64,000 bases of DNA, from contig JANLFO010000009.1 in assembly GCA_024653205.1 (NCBI GenBank), positions 1 to 64,000 of the forward strand, written 5' to 3'. The stretch is from Clostridia bacterium (GTDB lineage: Bacteria > Bacillota > DSM-521 > Neomoorellales > SLTJ01). Below the pieces are notes generated by a model, which saw only the letters and a list, made by a program, of their open reading frames with translations, did not search any database and had not been told where the DNA came from. How positions within the stretch are numbered: the stretch's first letter is position 1; each line of letters begins with the position of its first letter. The position numbers and the translations under genes were made by a program. Shown one piece after another: positions 16,574 through 28,455 of this stretch.

Positions 16574-16969
16574 CTAGGTCCTTCTGGGCGGAGGCCCTGG
16601 CCGCTTCACGATACGCTGCACCACGCCGATGATTCTGTGCTCCGGCCCCAGGGGCAGGTCAGGGTAGGAGTGCTCGGGATTGTTGGCCCGCAGGAGGTAG
16701 CGGCCGTTTTCTTTTACCAGGTGTTTTACCGTGACTTCCTCTCCCGCCAGCAGGGCCACCACCGTTTCGCCCGGCTGTGCGGTATCTGCCTGTCTTACCC
16801 ATACCCCGTCGCCCGGAGCTATGCCCGCACCCACCATGCTGTCTCCCTGTACGGTCAGGGCGTAGTCTACCTCCAGATCGAAATTGGATCGGGCCGCTTT
16901 TAACGGCAGGAATTTCCCGAACGGAGTCGTAATAACTGGATTTGTAACTCCTATAATGGCAGCGGATAC
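16574..16969 (-). pseudogene. LexA/S24 peptidase C-terminal domain without its DNA-binding part
   Basis: The frame is open from 16969 to the stop at 16574 and encodes a recognisable S24 domain: DYALTVQGDSMVGAGIAPGD carries the catalytic Ser, and EEVTVKHLVKENGRYLLRA the catalytic Lys. There is no ATG, GTG or TTG before the Ser; the first ATG follows it directly. The LexA winged helix and the Ala-Gly cleavage region are absent, and the place where they should be is occupied by a promoter-like TATAAT and a riboswitch on the other strand. Most likely a truncated remnant, although a rare start codon (ATT or CTG) cannot be excluded. Confidence 0.6.
16952..16957 (+). promoter_or_regulatory. -10 element before the c-di-GMP riboswitch
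   Basis: Perfect TATAAT about 32 bases before the aptamer core. The -35 region is weak. It would start the riboswitch-chemoreceptor transcript near 16964. Confidence 0.55.
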
Positions 16970-16983
16970 CTATCCGCCAGGGC

Positions 16984-17066
16984 CGAAAAGGGCAAACCCT
17001 CCGAAAGGTGGGGACGCAAAGCCACGGGCCTAAGGCCCCTTGGGGTACGGCAGCCGGGTTGCCGGG
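16984..17066 (+). ncRNA. Cyclic-di-GMP-I (GEMM) riboswitch
   Basis: The sequence carries the conserved GEMM-I core in order: AGGGCAAACC, CCGAAAGG, GGGACGCAAAGCCACGGGCC, a TAAGG joining segment, and the closing P3 half GCAGCCGGGTTGCCGG, which provides the tetraloop-receptor layout of the family. It lies about 55 bases upstream of a chemoreceptor gene, a common GEMM target, and is followed by a hairpin that could be its expression platform. Confidence 0.93.
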
Positions 17067-17074
17067 GTAATGAG

Positions 17075-17105
17075 CCAGGCGCCGGGGGGTCGCCTGGTAA
17101 TTTTT
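17075..17105 (+). terminator. Riboswitch expression-platform hairpin
   Basis: CCAGGCG (17075-17081) pairs with CGCCTGG (17091-17097), followed by TAATTTTTA. This has terminator form, and lies just before the GGGGGG ribosome site of the chemoreceptor. Whether c-di-GMP turns expression on or off cannot be read from it. Confidence 0.6.
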
Positions 17106-17121
17106 ATAGGGGGGTAGAACC

Positions 17122-20525
<3,404 letters not shown>

Positions 20526-20618
20526 AGGGAAAATGGCCTTTTAACCGGCGGGCACGGGTTATTTGTTCGGCAGGGTTCGGCCGAGGCCACGTCGAATTGT
20601 CTTCTTTGGTGAACGGAT

Positions 20619-22364
20619 ATGCCTGGGCCCGACCGGAAGCGGCAAGCTGGTCCCTACGGCGAGATGTGGGCGGAGGACAAGGTGGACCGAGGCGAGGCCG
20701 AGGCTGGTCCCTGCTTGGTCTTGGTCTACCGTAGCTCCGCCTTTTTCCGTTTCGGTCATCGCTTACGAGAATGCCTGGAGGGCGTGCTTTCCACCGCCAC
20801 GTCCTACTTTGGATTCGGCGAGGCTCACCTGCTGCTCCTGCGGAGTGGCCACAAGGCCGTGTACCTTTGCGCCGGCGAGGCCGCCGGCCGGGGCCGGGAG
20901 CAATACTTGGCCGGTTTGGAGGACCGCCCCCTTTTGGAGCTTTCCCCCGAGGCCGGGACCAACCTGCCCATGATTCTGCGGGCCGGGGATCCGGTCGGGG
21001 TTATCGAGGTGGGCATTTTTCACGCCGACGGCGAGCAGGCGCGAGCGCTGCTCCACAAGGTAGTCCCCCTGGCCCGCCACATAGCCGACCTGATTCAGGA
21101 CTCCCTCTTCCGGCCGCAAAAGCGTTCCCACCTGCGGCGGCTGGCGGTGTGGCTGGAAACGGTCAGCGCCATCAGCTCTACCCTGGATCTGAAGCAGGTG
21201 CTGCACCTGGTAACCCAACTGGCCGCCGATCTCCTGCGGGGGCGTTGCTCCATTCTCTTGCTGGACGAGGAAACCCAAACCCTGGTTCCGGAAGTGGCGG
21301 TGGGGGTCTACGATCCGGTACTGAAGAAGAAGTTCAAGAACCTAAAAGGACGCCAGCCATTTCCGGCCATCGTGCGGGCCTTGAAGACCCAGCGTCCGGT
21401 GGTAGTGACCCCGGAGAACATGGACGAGTTGATCCCTCCCGACGTGACCACGGCCTTCGAGCTGCAGTGGACGGTGTACGCGCCGATCGTGATCCGGGGC
21501 CGGGGCGTAGGGGTGATGCAGGTGGACCGGCCTCCGTATCCCTCGGCGGTGGGCTCGCCTTTCTCCCGGGAGGAGATTGAGATTATTGCCGCCATGGCCA
21601 AGGAGACCGGCATCGCCCTGGAGAACGCCCAGCTGGTCGAGGCCCTGGCGCGCAAGGAGCAGACCCTGCACAGCCTGGTCAACAAGATCATCACCGCCCA
21701 GGAAGACGAGCGCAAACGGGTGGCAGGCGAAATCCACGACGGCGTTATTCAGGCCCTGTTGGGTATCTGGTACCGGCTGCAGCGGCTGACCTCCCAGGCG
21801 GGCGGTACGCCTGCAGCCGAGTTCTGGTCCGAACTAGAGCGCCTGCGGGACGAACTCGGGGGCCAGATACAGGACATCCGCCGCATCGTCTACAACCTGA
21901 GGCCATCGGTGCTCGATAACTACGGTTTGGTTCCCGCCATCCAGGCCTACATAGAGACTCTGCAGGCCGGTTCCGGTCCGCTCATCGAGATGGTCAGCCG
22001 GGGGACGGACCGCCGTCTGCCGGCCAACATCGAAATCACCCTGTACAGGGTGCTGCAGGAAGCGCTGGCCAACGTCATCAAACATGCCCAGGCCACCGTG
22101 GTACGGGTGGAACTCACTACGGAGGCGGAGGCCGTGACTTTGGAGGTTAAGGACAACGGGCGCGGCTTCAGCGCTCCGCCCGGTACCTGGGCTCAGGGGC
22201 AGCAGCATCTGGGACTGGCGAGCATCGAGGAGCGGGTGTTGCTGGTAGGCGGAACCTGCCAGATTCGCTCTCGGCCCGGCCAGGGCACTACGGTCAAGGT
22301 GGTTATTCCCGTTTCCGGTTCGCAGGAACGGCCGGCGGTCGGTCTAAGTAGAGGAGGAGGCTAG
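20619..22364 (+). CDS. GAF-domain sensor histidine kinase, NarL-type (HisKA_3)
   Basis: 581 residues, no membrane segments. An N-terminal region of unknown type (about 1-170), a GAF domain (about 185-345; LLRGRCSILLLDEETQTLVP...IVIRGRGVGVMQVD), the HisKA_3 dimerisation box with phospho-acceptor His in EIHDGVIQALLGIWYRLQRL, and a HATPase domain with EALANVIKHAQA and VKDNGRGF. A cytoplasmic kinase sensing a soluble signal. The start is uncertain: ATG 20619 or ATG 20664. The response regulator gene begins 2 bases after the stop, so the two form a cognate pair. Confidence 0.88.
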   Translation: MPGPDRKRQAGPYGEMWAEDKVDRGEAEAGPCLVLVYRSSAFFRFGHRLRECLEGVLSTATSYFGFGEAHLLLLRSGHKAVYLCAGEAAGRGREQYLAGLEDRPLLELSPEAGTNLPMILRAGDPVGVIEVGIFHADGEQARALLHKVVPLARHIADLIQDSLFRPQKRSHLRRLAVWLETVSAISSTLDLKQVLHLVTQLAADLLRGRCSILLLDEETQTLVPEVAVGVYDPVLKKKFKNLKGRQPFPAIVRALKTQRPVVVTPENMDELIPPDVTTAFELQWTVYAPIVIRGRGVGVMQVDRPPYPSAVGSPFSREEIEIIAAMAKETGIALENAQLVEALARKEQTLHSLVNKIITAQEDERKRVAGEIHDGVIQALLGIWYRLQRLTSQAGGTPAAEFWSELERLRDELGGQIQDIRRIVYNLRPSVLDNYGLVPAIQAYIETLQAGSGPLIEMVSRGTDRRLPANIEITLYRVLQEALANVIKHAQATVVRVELTTEAEAVTLEVKDNGRGFSAPPGTWAQGQQHLGLASIEERVLLVGGTCQIRSRPGQGTTVKVVIPVSGSQERPAVGLSRGGG

Positions 22365-22366
22365 AG

Positions 22367-23017
22367 TTGGCGGTCAGGGTGATGATAGTGGACGATCACC
22401 CTATGGTACGGGAGGGGCTGGTGGCCATGCTCGGTCCCTATTCCGATCTGGAGGTGGTCGCCACCTGTGCCGACGGCGAGGAGGCGGTGGTCGCGGCGCC
22501 GAGCGTATTGCCGGACGTGATACTGATGGATATCCGGATGGGCGGTCTCAACGGGTTTGAGACCACCAGGCGCATCCTGGGCGAAAACCCCCGGGTAAAA
22601 GTGCTCTTCCTGACCATTTACGAGGACGCCGAATCCATCCGCCAGGCCCTGCAGGCGGGGGGGAGCGGGTACATTCTCAAGCAGGTTACCCAGGAGAAGC
22701 TGGTGGAGGCCATCCGCCGGGTCTACCGGGGCGAAAAGGTGATCGACCCGGAGCTTTTCGGCCGCGTGGTGAACGACTACGCCCGTCTGGCCCAGGGAGT
22801 GGGGGCGGACGCGGCGGCAGGAGCCGAGGAGCTTACGGTTCGGGAGCAGGAAATCCTGCGTCTTTTGGCCCGGGGCTTGACCAACAAGGAAATCGCCGCG
22901 GCCACGCATCTGGCCACCGATACGGTTAAGACCCATCTGCGCAACATCTACCGCAAGCTGGGGGTGAGGAACCGCTCCCAGGCGGTTTCCGTGGCCCTCA
23001 AGCTGTTTCACCGATAG
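22367..23017 (+). CDS. NarL/LuxR-family response regulator
   Basis: 216 residues. Receiver domain (about 1-120) with the acidic pair VDDHP and phospho-acceptor Asp in VILMDIRMGGLNG; C-terminal LuxR-type helix-turn-helix with LTVREQEILRLLARGLTNKE and TVKTHLRNIYRKLGVRNRSQ. TTG start follows AGAGGAGGAGG and lies 2 bases after the kinase gene. Targets unknown. Confidence 0.93.
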   Translation: MAVRVMIVDDHPMVREGLVAMLGPYSDLEVVATCADGEEAVVAAPSVLPDVILMDIRMGGLNGFETTRRILGENPRVKVLFLTIYEDAESIRQALQAGGSGYILKQVTQEKLVEAIRRVYRGEKVIDPELFGRVVNDYARLAQGVGADAAAGAEELTVREQEILRLLARGLTNKEIAAATHLATDTVKTHLRNIYRKLGVRNRSQAVSVALKLFHR

Positions 23018-23082
23018 GTCTGGGTTTTGTGTTTGGTCCTTGCCTTGGTGCCGGCCGATATTGCGCCTTCCGGCCTTCCGGA

Positions 23083-23158
23083 GGCCTGGCACCCGTAGAG
23101 GCTCCTGCCACCAGAGTCCCGGTGGTGAGGTCAGGCAGGTGGCCCCGGGTGCCAGGCC
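23083..23158. repeat. Compound inverted repeat between convergent genes
   Basis: A perfect 13-base inverted repeat (23083-23095 with 23146-23158, GGCCTGGCACCCG and its complement) encloses a second one, CCTGCC/GGCAGG (23104-23109 with 23134-23139), and a third, CCACC/GGTGG (23108-23112 with 23121-23125). It lies between two convergent genes and may serve as a bidirectional terminator; it lacks a T-run and could also be a small palindromic repeat element. Confidence 0.6.
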
Positions 23159-23227
23159 GGTAGTAGGTGAAACGCCATGGCTCGGGACCGGAAGGCGGTT
23201 TCGGCCCGGGTACCGGTCGCACTCCCC

Positions 23228-23482
23228 TTATTTCTCGGTGTAGTATCCGGGCGGGTCGTCACAACGGTCGTCACGGCGGCGCCGCGGGCAGGGGATCATT
23301 ACTATCTGGCCGATCTGCAGGTTCTCCGGGTCGGCGCAGGGATTGAGGCGCAGGATCTCGTCCAGATCTACGCAGTAGCGGCGGGCCAGGTTGTAGAAAG
23401 TGTCGTCCCGCTGGATCACGTGCAAGATATACCGGCGCCAAAAGTATTCGCCGCCGGCCCAAAGGGCTTCGTTCTCCGCCAT
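23228..23482 (-). CDS. Small LysM-domain protein
   Basis: 84 residues. After a short N-terminus (MAENEALWAGGEYFWRRY) comes a single LysM module: HVIQRDDTFYNLARRYCVDLDEILRLNP...LQIGQIVMIPC. The tail is basic then acidic (RRRRDDRCDDPPGYYTEK). LysM modules bind N-acetylglucosamine polymers such as peptidoglycan; no signal peptide is seen, as in several spore-coat LysM proteins. ATG at 23482 has GAAGGAGAAAGGGGGGAAG before it. Confidence 0.82.
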   Translation of the reverse strand: MAENEALWAGGEYFWRRYILHVIQRDDTFYNLARRYCVDLDEILRLNPCADPENLQIGQIVMIPCPRRRRDDRCDDPPGYYTEK

Positions 23483-23652
23483 TTTCTTCCCCCCTTTCTC
23501 CTTCCAATCTATGCAACAGGTGGAAGAGGGGTGCGCCGCCGGCCCGCAGCCCGTTTCCCACCGCGATCCGGTCGGCCCGGCACCGGCCGCCGCTGCGCGT
23601 GCGTACCGGGGTGCGGGCACGAGCCAAGTGCCGGAAGCCGCGGCCGGATAGT

Positions 23653-23696
23653 TCTTTTGGTGGGCGAGGTTGGATCTTTTAGTGGGCGAGGTTGGA
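23653..23696. repeat. 22-bp tandem direct repeat, two copies
   Basis: Two adjacent copies (23653-23674 and 23675-23696) begin TCTTTT and end GTGGGCGAGGTTGGA, differing at one base (G or A). They lie between the LysM gene and comEC. Confidence 0.85.
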
Positions 23697-23743
23697 CGCC
23701 CTGCGAGGGCCAGGCAGGAATGGGCGATCGGCCGGGATCGGGC

Positions 23744-26353
23744 TTAGGGCAGGACCGTTCTCACCGCCAGGCGGCAGCCGTCGCTTATGAAGGTGACGGC
23801 GCCGTGTTCATCGGTGCGGTAGAGGGGAACGGAGCGGGCACGCCAGAAGGCGAGAACCTGTGGGGAGGGGTGGCCGAAATCGTTGCCTTCCCCCACGGAG
23901 ATAACGACCACCTGCGGGTCGACTGCGGCCAGAAAATCCTCCGCCAGACCGTTGGCGCTGCCGTGGTGGGGCACCTTAAAGACTGTGCTCTTCAAGCTAC
24001 TAGGCAGGGCGCCAAGGGCATCTGCCTGGCGTAGATCCTGCATGGCTGCCGCCTGAATATCTCCGGTGAGCAGGAAGCCGGTCTCTTTGTAGGTACATTT
24101 CACCACCAGGGAATAGTCGTTTTCCGTCCACTCCTTCGTTAGGTTGAGGCCGTCGCCCGGGGCAGGGGGGTTGAGAACCACCAGCTCCACCTCCGGGTCC
24201 AGTAAGATGCGGTGGCTGCGTCTTACCTCCCGGTAGGGGAGGTGTCGGCTATCGAGGAAGGCGGTAAAGGCTTCATAGGAAGCGCCAAAGCAGGATTGGG
24301 GCGGCAGCAGCACCAGGGAGGCCGGGATTTTCTCCAGGACGGAGAATAGCCCCTCGATATGATCACCGTGCGGGTGGGTGCTGATCACCAGGTCCAGGTG
24401 CCGGACCCCGCGCCGCTGCAGGAACGGCACCACCGTCTTCGCTCCCGGATCGTAGTTGGATTGCCGCCCTGGCGGCGGGCCCCCGGCGTCGATCAGCACG
24501 TGCCGGCCCCCGGGGGTACGGAGGTAGATCGCATCCCCCTGGCCCACGTCGAGGAATACCACCTCCAGCCGGGGGGTACCGAGCGGCAGGCAGGCGGCGA
24601 GCAGGGCCAGGAGGAGCGCCGTAACCGGCACCGGCCACAGGCGCTTCCAGGGTATCCGGGCCCGTTGGCACCAGGCCTCGCGGGCCAAGATCAGGCCGCC
24701 GAAGTAGAGGGCCGCGCTCCAGGGGCCAGGCCGGGGCACGGTCAGGGCCAGGCCCCTGACTTCGGAGAGGGCGGCCAGCAGAGAACCCAGTCCGTCCAAT
24801 AGCCCCCCGCAGGCCAGGGTAAGAGCACCGGCCATCGCCGGCCACAACCCGGCCAGAGGTATGAGCAGCATCCCCAGGATGGTTACCGCCCCTATGGCCG
24901 GCAGGACTAACAGGTTGGCCAGCAACGCTCCGGGGGAAAACAGCTGAAAGTAGTAGGCAATGAGCCAGGCTACCCCGGTCTGGGCGGCCACGGTAACGGT
25001 CAGGTACCTGCGCCAGGGAGGCAGTACCGAGACCGTGGCTTCGAGCGTGGGGTTCAGGTAGATTATTCCCCAGGTGGCGGCCAGGGACAGCAGCAACCCG
25101 GGGCCCAGGAGTTCGTAGGGTCGCCAGAGGAGAATTACCAGGGTGGCTGCGGCCAGGGCCGTGTACGGGTCGGCCTCCTCCTCCCGGACCATTGCCCCCA
25201 GCCCCACCAGGGCCATTATCCCCGCCCGGGTCACGGAGGGGGTGAAGCCGGTCAGGACCATGTAAAAAAGGATCAGCAACCCGCCCAGGGCCAACTGCAG
25301 GGCCGGGGCGCCACCCGGCAGGCGGGCCAGCACCAGGGCCAGAAAGAGCACGAAGCCCACCTGCTGGCCGCTCACGGCGAACACGTGATACGTGCCTAAG
25401 GTCCTGTATACTTCCACGTCTTCCTCGTCGAGTCGCTCCTGGTCGCCGAAGAGCACGGCGGCCAGGGTGCCCGCCTCCCGGGCCGGCAGGGCCGACTCGA
25501 TGACCGCCAGCGCCCGCGTCTTTACGCCGTACACCCACTCGAGGATGAGGTTCTTCGGCCGGTGGCCCAGCAGGCGCACGTCGGTCGGCTCCACGCTCAT
25601 GCGGGTGAAGACCCCGCGCCGGGCCAGGTAGGCGCGGTAGTCGAACTCGCCCGGGTTGCGGGCGGTGGGAGGGAGCCTGAGCTGCCCGTAAACCCGCAGC
25701 ACGTCGCCGTAGCGGTAGCTCGGATAAGGGACGTGCGTGACGACTGTCCGGTTGGTCGGGCGTGGAGTGGCGGCCTGGGGGATTTCGTCACCTGCCGGTT
25801 CCTGGGCGGTATTTGCCGACCTTTCGAGCGGTCGATATACGACCAGCTCTACCTTCTCCTTGAGCGTTTCCCGCCAGTTCTCCTGGCGGGCTTCCCACGC
25901 CTCCAGCACGTAGACGGTGCGGTTGGCGTAGACCTTGGGCTCTTCCGCCACCCGGCCGGTAAGGTAGAGGTGGGTGTGAAGGTCGTCCAGGAGGGTGGAT
26001 TTCTTGGAGGCCGTATCCAACCGGGCCCAGGCCGCGCCCAGGAAAAAGAACAACGCCACCAGGAGCAGGGAGACCAGAGGCCCATTAGTGAAGGCGGCAA
26101 CGGGGTTTCTCTGGGAGCCCACGGGGCCCAACTCCGCAACCGAACCTGTATCTGCTTCTTGGGAAGCAGTACCCTTAGCGGGCTTCTCCCGAGATTTGCC
26201 GGGGCCGCCCAAGGAGCTATAGACCAGCGCGGCCGCCACCCCGGCCAGACCGGTCACCAGGCCCAGGAAGCTCAAGGGCCAAGAAGATCCGTACCCCGCC
26301 GCGACCCCGGCGGCAAAGGCCAGAGTAACTATTACTAGGGGACGCGTTTCCAT
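23744..26353 (-). CDS. comEC: ComEC/Rec2 DNA-uptake channel protein
   Basis: 869 residues. N-terminal membrane segments and DUF4131 region (about 1-220, interrupted by a hydrophilic insert near 50-80), the Competence domain (about 270-560) with AVLFGDQERLDEEDVEVYRTLGTYHVFAVSG and multiple helices, and a C-terminal metallo-beta-lactamase fold with VVFLDVGQGDAIYLRTPGG, ISTHPHGDHIEGL and KVPHHGSANG. This is the complete family arrangement for a protein that carries transforming DNA across the cytoplasmic membrane, with a probable nuclease domain. The ATG sits after a plausible site. comEA/comEB are not in the window. Confidence 0.93.
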   Translation of the reverse strand: METRPLVIVTLAFAAGVAAGYGSSWPLSFLGLVTGLAGVAAALVYSSLGGPGKSREKPAKGTASQEADTGSVAELGPVGSQRNPVAAFTNGPLVSLLLVALFFFLGAAWARLDTASKKSTLLDDLHTHLYLTGRVAEEPKVYANRTVYVLEAWEARQENWRETLKEKVELVVYRPLERSANTAQEPAGDEIPQAATPRPTNRTVVTHVPYPSYRYGDVLRVYGQLRLPPTARNPGEFDYRAYLARRGVFTRMSVEPTDVRLLGHRPKNLILEWVYGVKTRALAVIESALPAREAGTLAAVLFGDQERLDEEDVEVYRTLGTYHVFAVSGQQVGFVLFLALVLARLPGGAPALQLALGGLLILFYMVLTGFTPSVTRAGIMALVGLGAMVREEEADPYTALAAATLVILLWRPYELLGPGLLLSLAATWGIIYLNPTLEATVSVLPPWRRYLTVTVAAQTGVAWLIAYYFQLFSPGALLANLLVLPAIGAVTILGMLLIPLAGLWPAMAGALTLACGGLLDGLGSLLAALSEVRGLALTVPRPGPWSAALYFGGLILAREAWCQRARIPWKRLWPVPVTALLLALLAACLPLGTPRLEVVFLDVGQGDAIYLRTPGGRHVLIDAGGPPPGRQSNYDPGAKTVVPFLQRRGVRHLDLVISTHPHGDHIEGLFSVLEKIPASLVLLPPQSCFGASYEAFTAFLDSRHLPYREVRRSHRILLDPEVELVVLNPPAPGDGLNLTKEWTENDYSLVVKCTYKETGFLLTGDIQAAAMQDLRQADALGALPSSLKSTVFKVPHHGSANGLAEDFLAAVDPQVVVISVGEGNDFGHPSPQVLAFWRARSVPLYRTDEHGAVTFISDGCRLAVRTVLP

Positions 26354-26507
26354 ACCCGTGAGGTGGGCGGATTCGGCTTCGGCGGGACGGCACGGACTGG
26401 CAAGAGGTTTTCTGCCGAGTGGATGTTTTACGCAACTCTACCCGTCCTCTGGGGATGCCCACCTTAGGGGTGGGTGGCCATTGGTCCGACCCCGCCCAAG
26501 TGGCCTT

Positions 26508-26831
26508 TCAAACGGTCGCGGCGCCGGCGCCCGACTCGTCCGCGCTCTCCTCTTCCGGCGAGGCACCCGGCTCCCGCCCCGCCAACTCTTCCCGGTACAC
26601 GGTAACGTCCGGTGGCGCTTCTATCCCCGGCCTTACTTGCTCCCCAAAAGGTATGGGTTCTCCTATGAGCTTTAACCCCTTGAGGTGGCCCTGGATGGCT
26701 TCCTTTGCCCTCTGGAGTGCCTCTTCCCTAGTGCGGCCGTAAGTAAAGCAACCCGGAAGCGCCGGCACCGAGACGTGGTAGGCGTTGCCTTCTCTGTCCC
26801 ACTCCAGGATAACCTTGAATCCCCGCTCCAT
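26508..26831 (-). CDS. HicB-like antitoxin-type protein
   Basis: 107 residues. Residues 1-70 fit the HicB fold: FKVILEWDREGNAYHVSVPALPGCFTYGRTREEALQRAKEAI. The C-terminal 35 residues are acidic and of low complexity, without the ribbon-helix-helix DNA-binding part of full antitoxins. No hicA partner is seen on either side, so it is an orphan; orphan HicB-like proteins need not be antitoxins. ATG 26831 is preferred over GTG 26840 because GGAAGGGG lies at a normal distance. Confidence 0.75.
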   Translation of the reverse strand: MERGFKVILEWDREGNAYHVSVPALPGCFTYGRTREEALQRAKEAIQGHLKGLKLIGEPIPFGEQVRPGIEAPPDVTVYREELAGREPGASPEEESADESGAGAATV

Positions 26832-27225
26832 CCCGCCCACACCCCTTCCTTAACGTGAGGTATCGGACGACTGCACTGCCAAGGCCTATTCTACACTACT
26901 CTTGGGATCATTACAACGAAGCCCTGAAACCCGGCGCGGGGTTCGCGGCAAGCATCAGGCGGGTAGTGCTTTACCTGTGGCCGGCGTCGTTCGTAGTAGT
27001 CCGAGTTTGGCTACCCGCCTGTAGCGCACCGGGACCGTCCTCAGTTGACAAACCCCACAGGGCAACCACCAGGACGGCCAACGAAGCAATGAGTAACCGT
27101 AGAGAGCGGGTCGGGAGCCCACCCGTCTGGGCGGCCTCACCAAAAAGCGGAAGCGACACAACTGTCAAGCAGAACGAATTGACCGGTGGGAAGCTTGGGT
27201 TGCCTCTGCCCAATATGCAGACTTA

Positions 27226-27265
27226 TAATGCCTGTGTAAGAAAGCTAATGCCTGTGTAAGAAAGC
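27226..27265. repeat. Perfect 20-bp tandem repeat, two copies
   Basis: TAATGCCTGTGTAAGAAAGC occurs twice head to tail (27226-27245 and 27246-27265) without mismatch. Confidence 0.95.
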
Positions 27266-27471
27266 CCTTGAAAAGGTGAAGCATTTAGCTATGGCTTTCC
27301 CGGAAGAATCAGATTGGCTGGGGTCTTCATCAGCGAATAATGCGGCGTCAGTTTTGCTTTTTCCCAATCGCGGGTTTTTTAGAATCGCAGGTTTTTCAAC
27401 TTGGGTTGTCACGTGCTTAGACTGTTATCGTTACGGACCCCAGGACAGTTGCGTTCCGAAAAGTGCGTGAC

Positions 27472-27495
27472 AAAGCCTGCCCCGATGGGGGCTTT
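27472..27495 (+). promoter_or_regulatory. Hairpin upstream of the liv operon
   Basis: AAAGCC (27472-27477) pairs with GGCTTT (27490-27495) and an inner CCCC/GGGG extends the stem. It lies 110 bases before livG. It could be a leader hairpin or the terminator of something lost; no T-run follows. Confidence 0.4.
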
Positions 27496-27606
27496 GGGGT
27501 AAAGTGAAGGTCCTTTCGTAGATAGGCTGTGAAAGGCGAGGGGGGAACCTGGAGCCTTGAGGGGCACGTGATGTCAGAGAGGTCATATCCGGAGGGAGGT
27601 GGACTG

Positions 27607-28380
27607 ATGGCGGATTGCATGCTTGAAGTAATAGAAGTAAGCAAGCACTTTGGGGGCGTTAAAGCCCTCGATAAGGTCAGTTTTAGAGTGTACCGCAATG
27701 AGGTGGTTGGTCTAATAGGGCCGAACGGTTCGGGTAAAACGACACTCTTAGATGTAATTTCGGGGCATACTGCGGCAACCGGCGGCAGGGTTCTGTTTAG
27801 GGGAAAGGATATTACGCGTCTTGGTGCTGCGTCGATTGCCCGGCTGGGAATCCGAAGGTCCTTTCAGACAACCAGTCTCTTTCAGGACTGTACCGTATTG
27901 GACAACCTCTTGATTGCTTGTCATCTCCAAGACAAACGTCACCTGCTGGATTTCAAAAATCAGAAGAAACATGAGTTAGATTTAGAGAGGGAAGCGAACG
28001 GCGTACTCGAGTTTGTAGAGATTCCACGGTCTTATGCCAAGCGCATGGTGTCCGAGCTAAGTACGGCTGACCAACGCCGATTGATGGTAGCAATGGCAAT
28101 TATTAACCAACCATCGATGATTCTATTGGACGAACCGTCGGCAGGCATGATTGTGAGTGAACGGGATGATTTCAAACAGATTCTGGCTAAAACACGTGAC
28201 CGCGGCATTACCATCTTGATTGTGGAGCACCACGTACGTCTATTGTCCGAGATCTGCGACCGGCTGGTTGTTCTTAACTTCGGACGGGTGATTGCCGACG
28301 GAAGTCCGCAAGAGGTACAACAGGATCCCGTTGTAATTGAAGCGTACCTGGGAAGGAGTGCCGCCGTCTGCGCCTCATGA
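27607..28380 (+). CDS. livG: Branched-chain-amino-acid-type ABC transporter ATPase, LivG-like
   Basis: 257 residues. Walker A GPNGSGKTT, Q-loop region RRSFQTTSLFQDCTVLDNLL, Walker B MILLDEPSAGM and H-loop IVEHHVRLL are all present. The ABC signature is unusual: where LivG proteins have a GQQR-type motif, this one reads ELSTADQRRLMVAMAI. It would power import through the LivH/LivM pair downstream. ATG 27607 is preferred, eight bases after GGAGGGAGGTGG. Base composition is clearly lower in GC than the left part of the window (28 of 60 bases in 27661-27720). Confidence 0.88.
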   Translation: MADCMLEVIEVSKHFGGVKALDKVSFRVYRNEVVGLIGPNGSGKTTLLDVISGHTAATGGRVLFRGKDITRLGAASIARLGIRRSFQTTSLFQDCTVLDNLLIACHLQDKRHLLDFKNQKKHELDLEREANGVLEFVEIPRSYAKRMVSELSTADQRRLMVAMAIINQPSMILLDEPSAGMIVSERDDFKQILAKTRDRGITILIVEHHVRLLSEICDRLVVLNFGRVIADGSPQEVQQDPVVIEAYLGRSAAVCAS

Positions 28381-28455
28381 CTGCCCGCGCACCGGATTGC
28401 CCAGCCGTGAAGAATAGGCGAAGAGTGAAGCGTTCGAGGAAGGAGTAGTGCGAGC

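Larger units (their letters stand above)
26841..27606. other. Repeat-containing gap at the left edge of the low-GC region
   Basis: About 770 bases between the HicB-like gene and livG with no convincing gene. Base composition becomes AT-richer from about 27.2 kb. It contains a perfect 20-bp tandem repeat (27226-27265), a 13-bp near-repeat ATCGC(G/A)GGTTTTT at 27367-27379 and 27384-27396, and a hairpin at 27472-27495. Short open frames on both strands show no family pattern. Confidence 0.6.

Noticed and set aside
26971-27213. 80-residue minus-strand open frame with one hydrophobic stretch
   Set aside because: No family pattern, no clear ribosome site and overlapping alternative frames.
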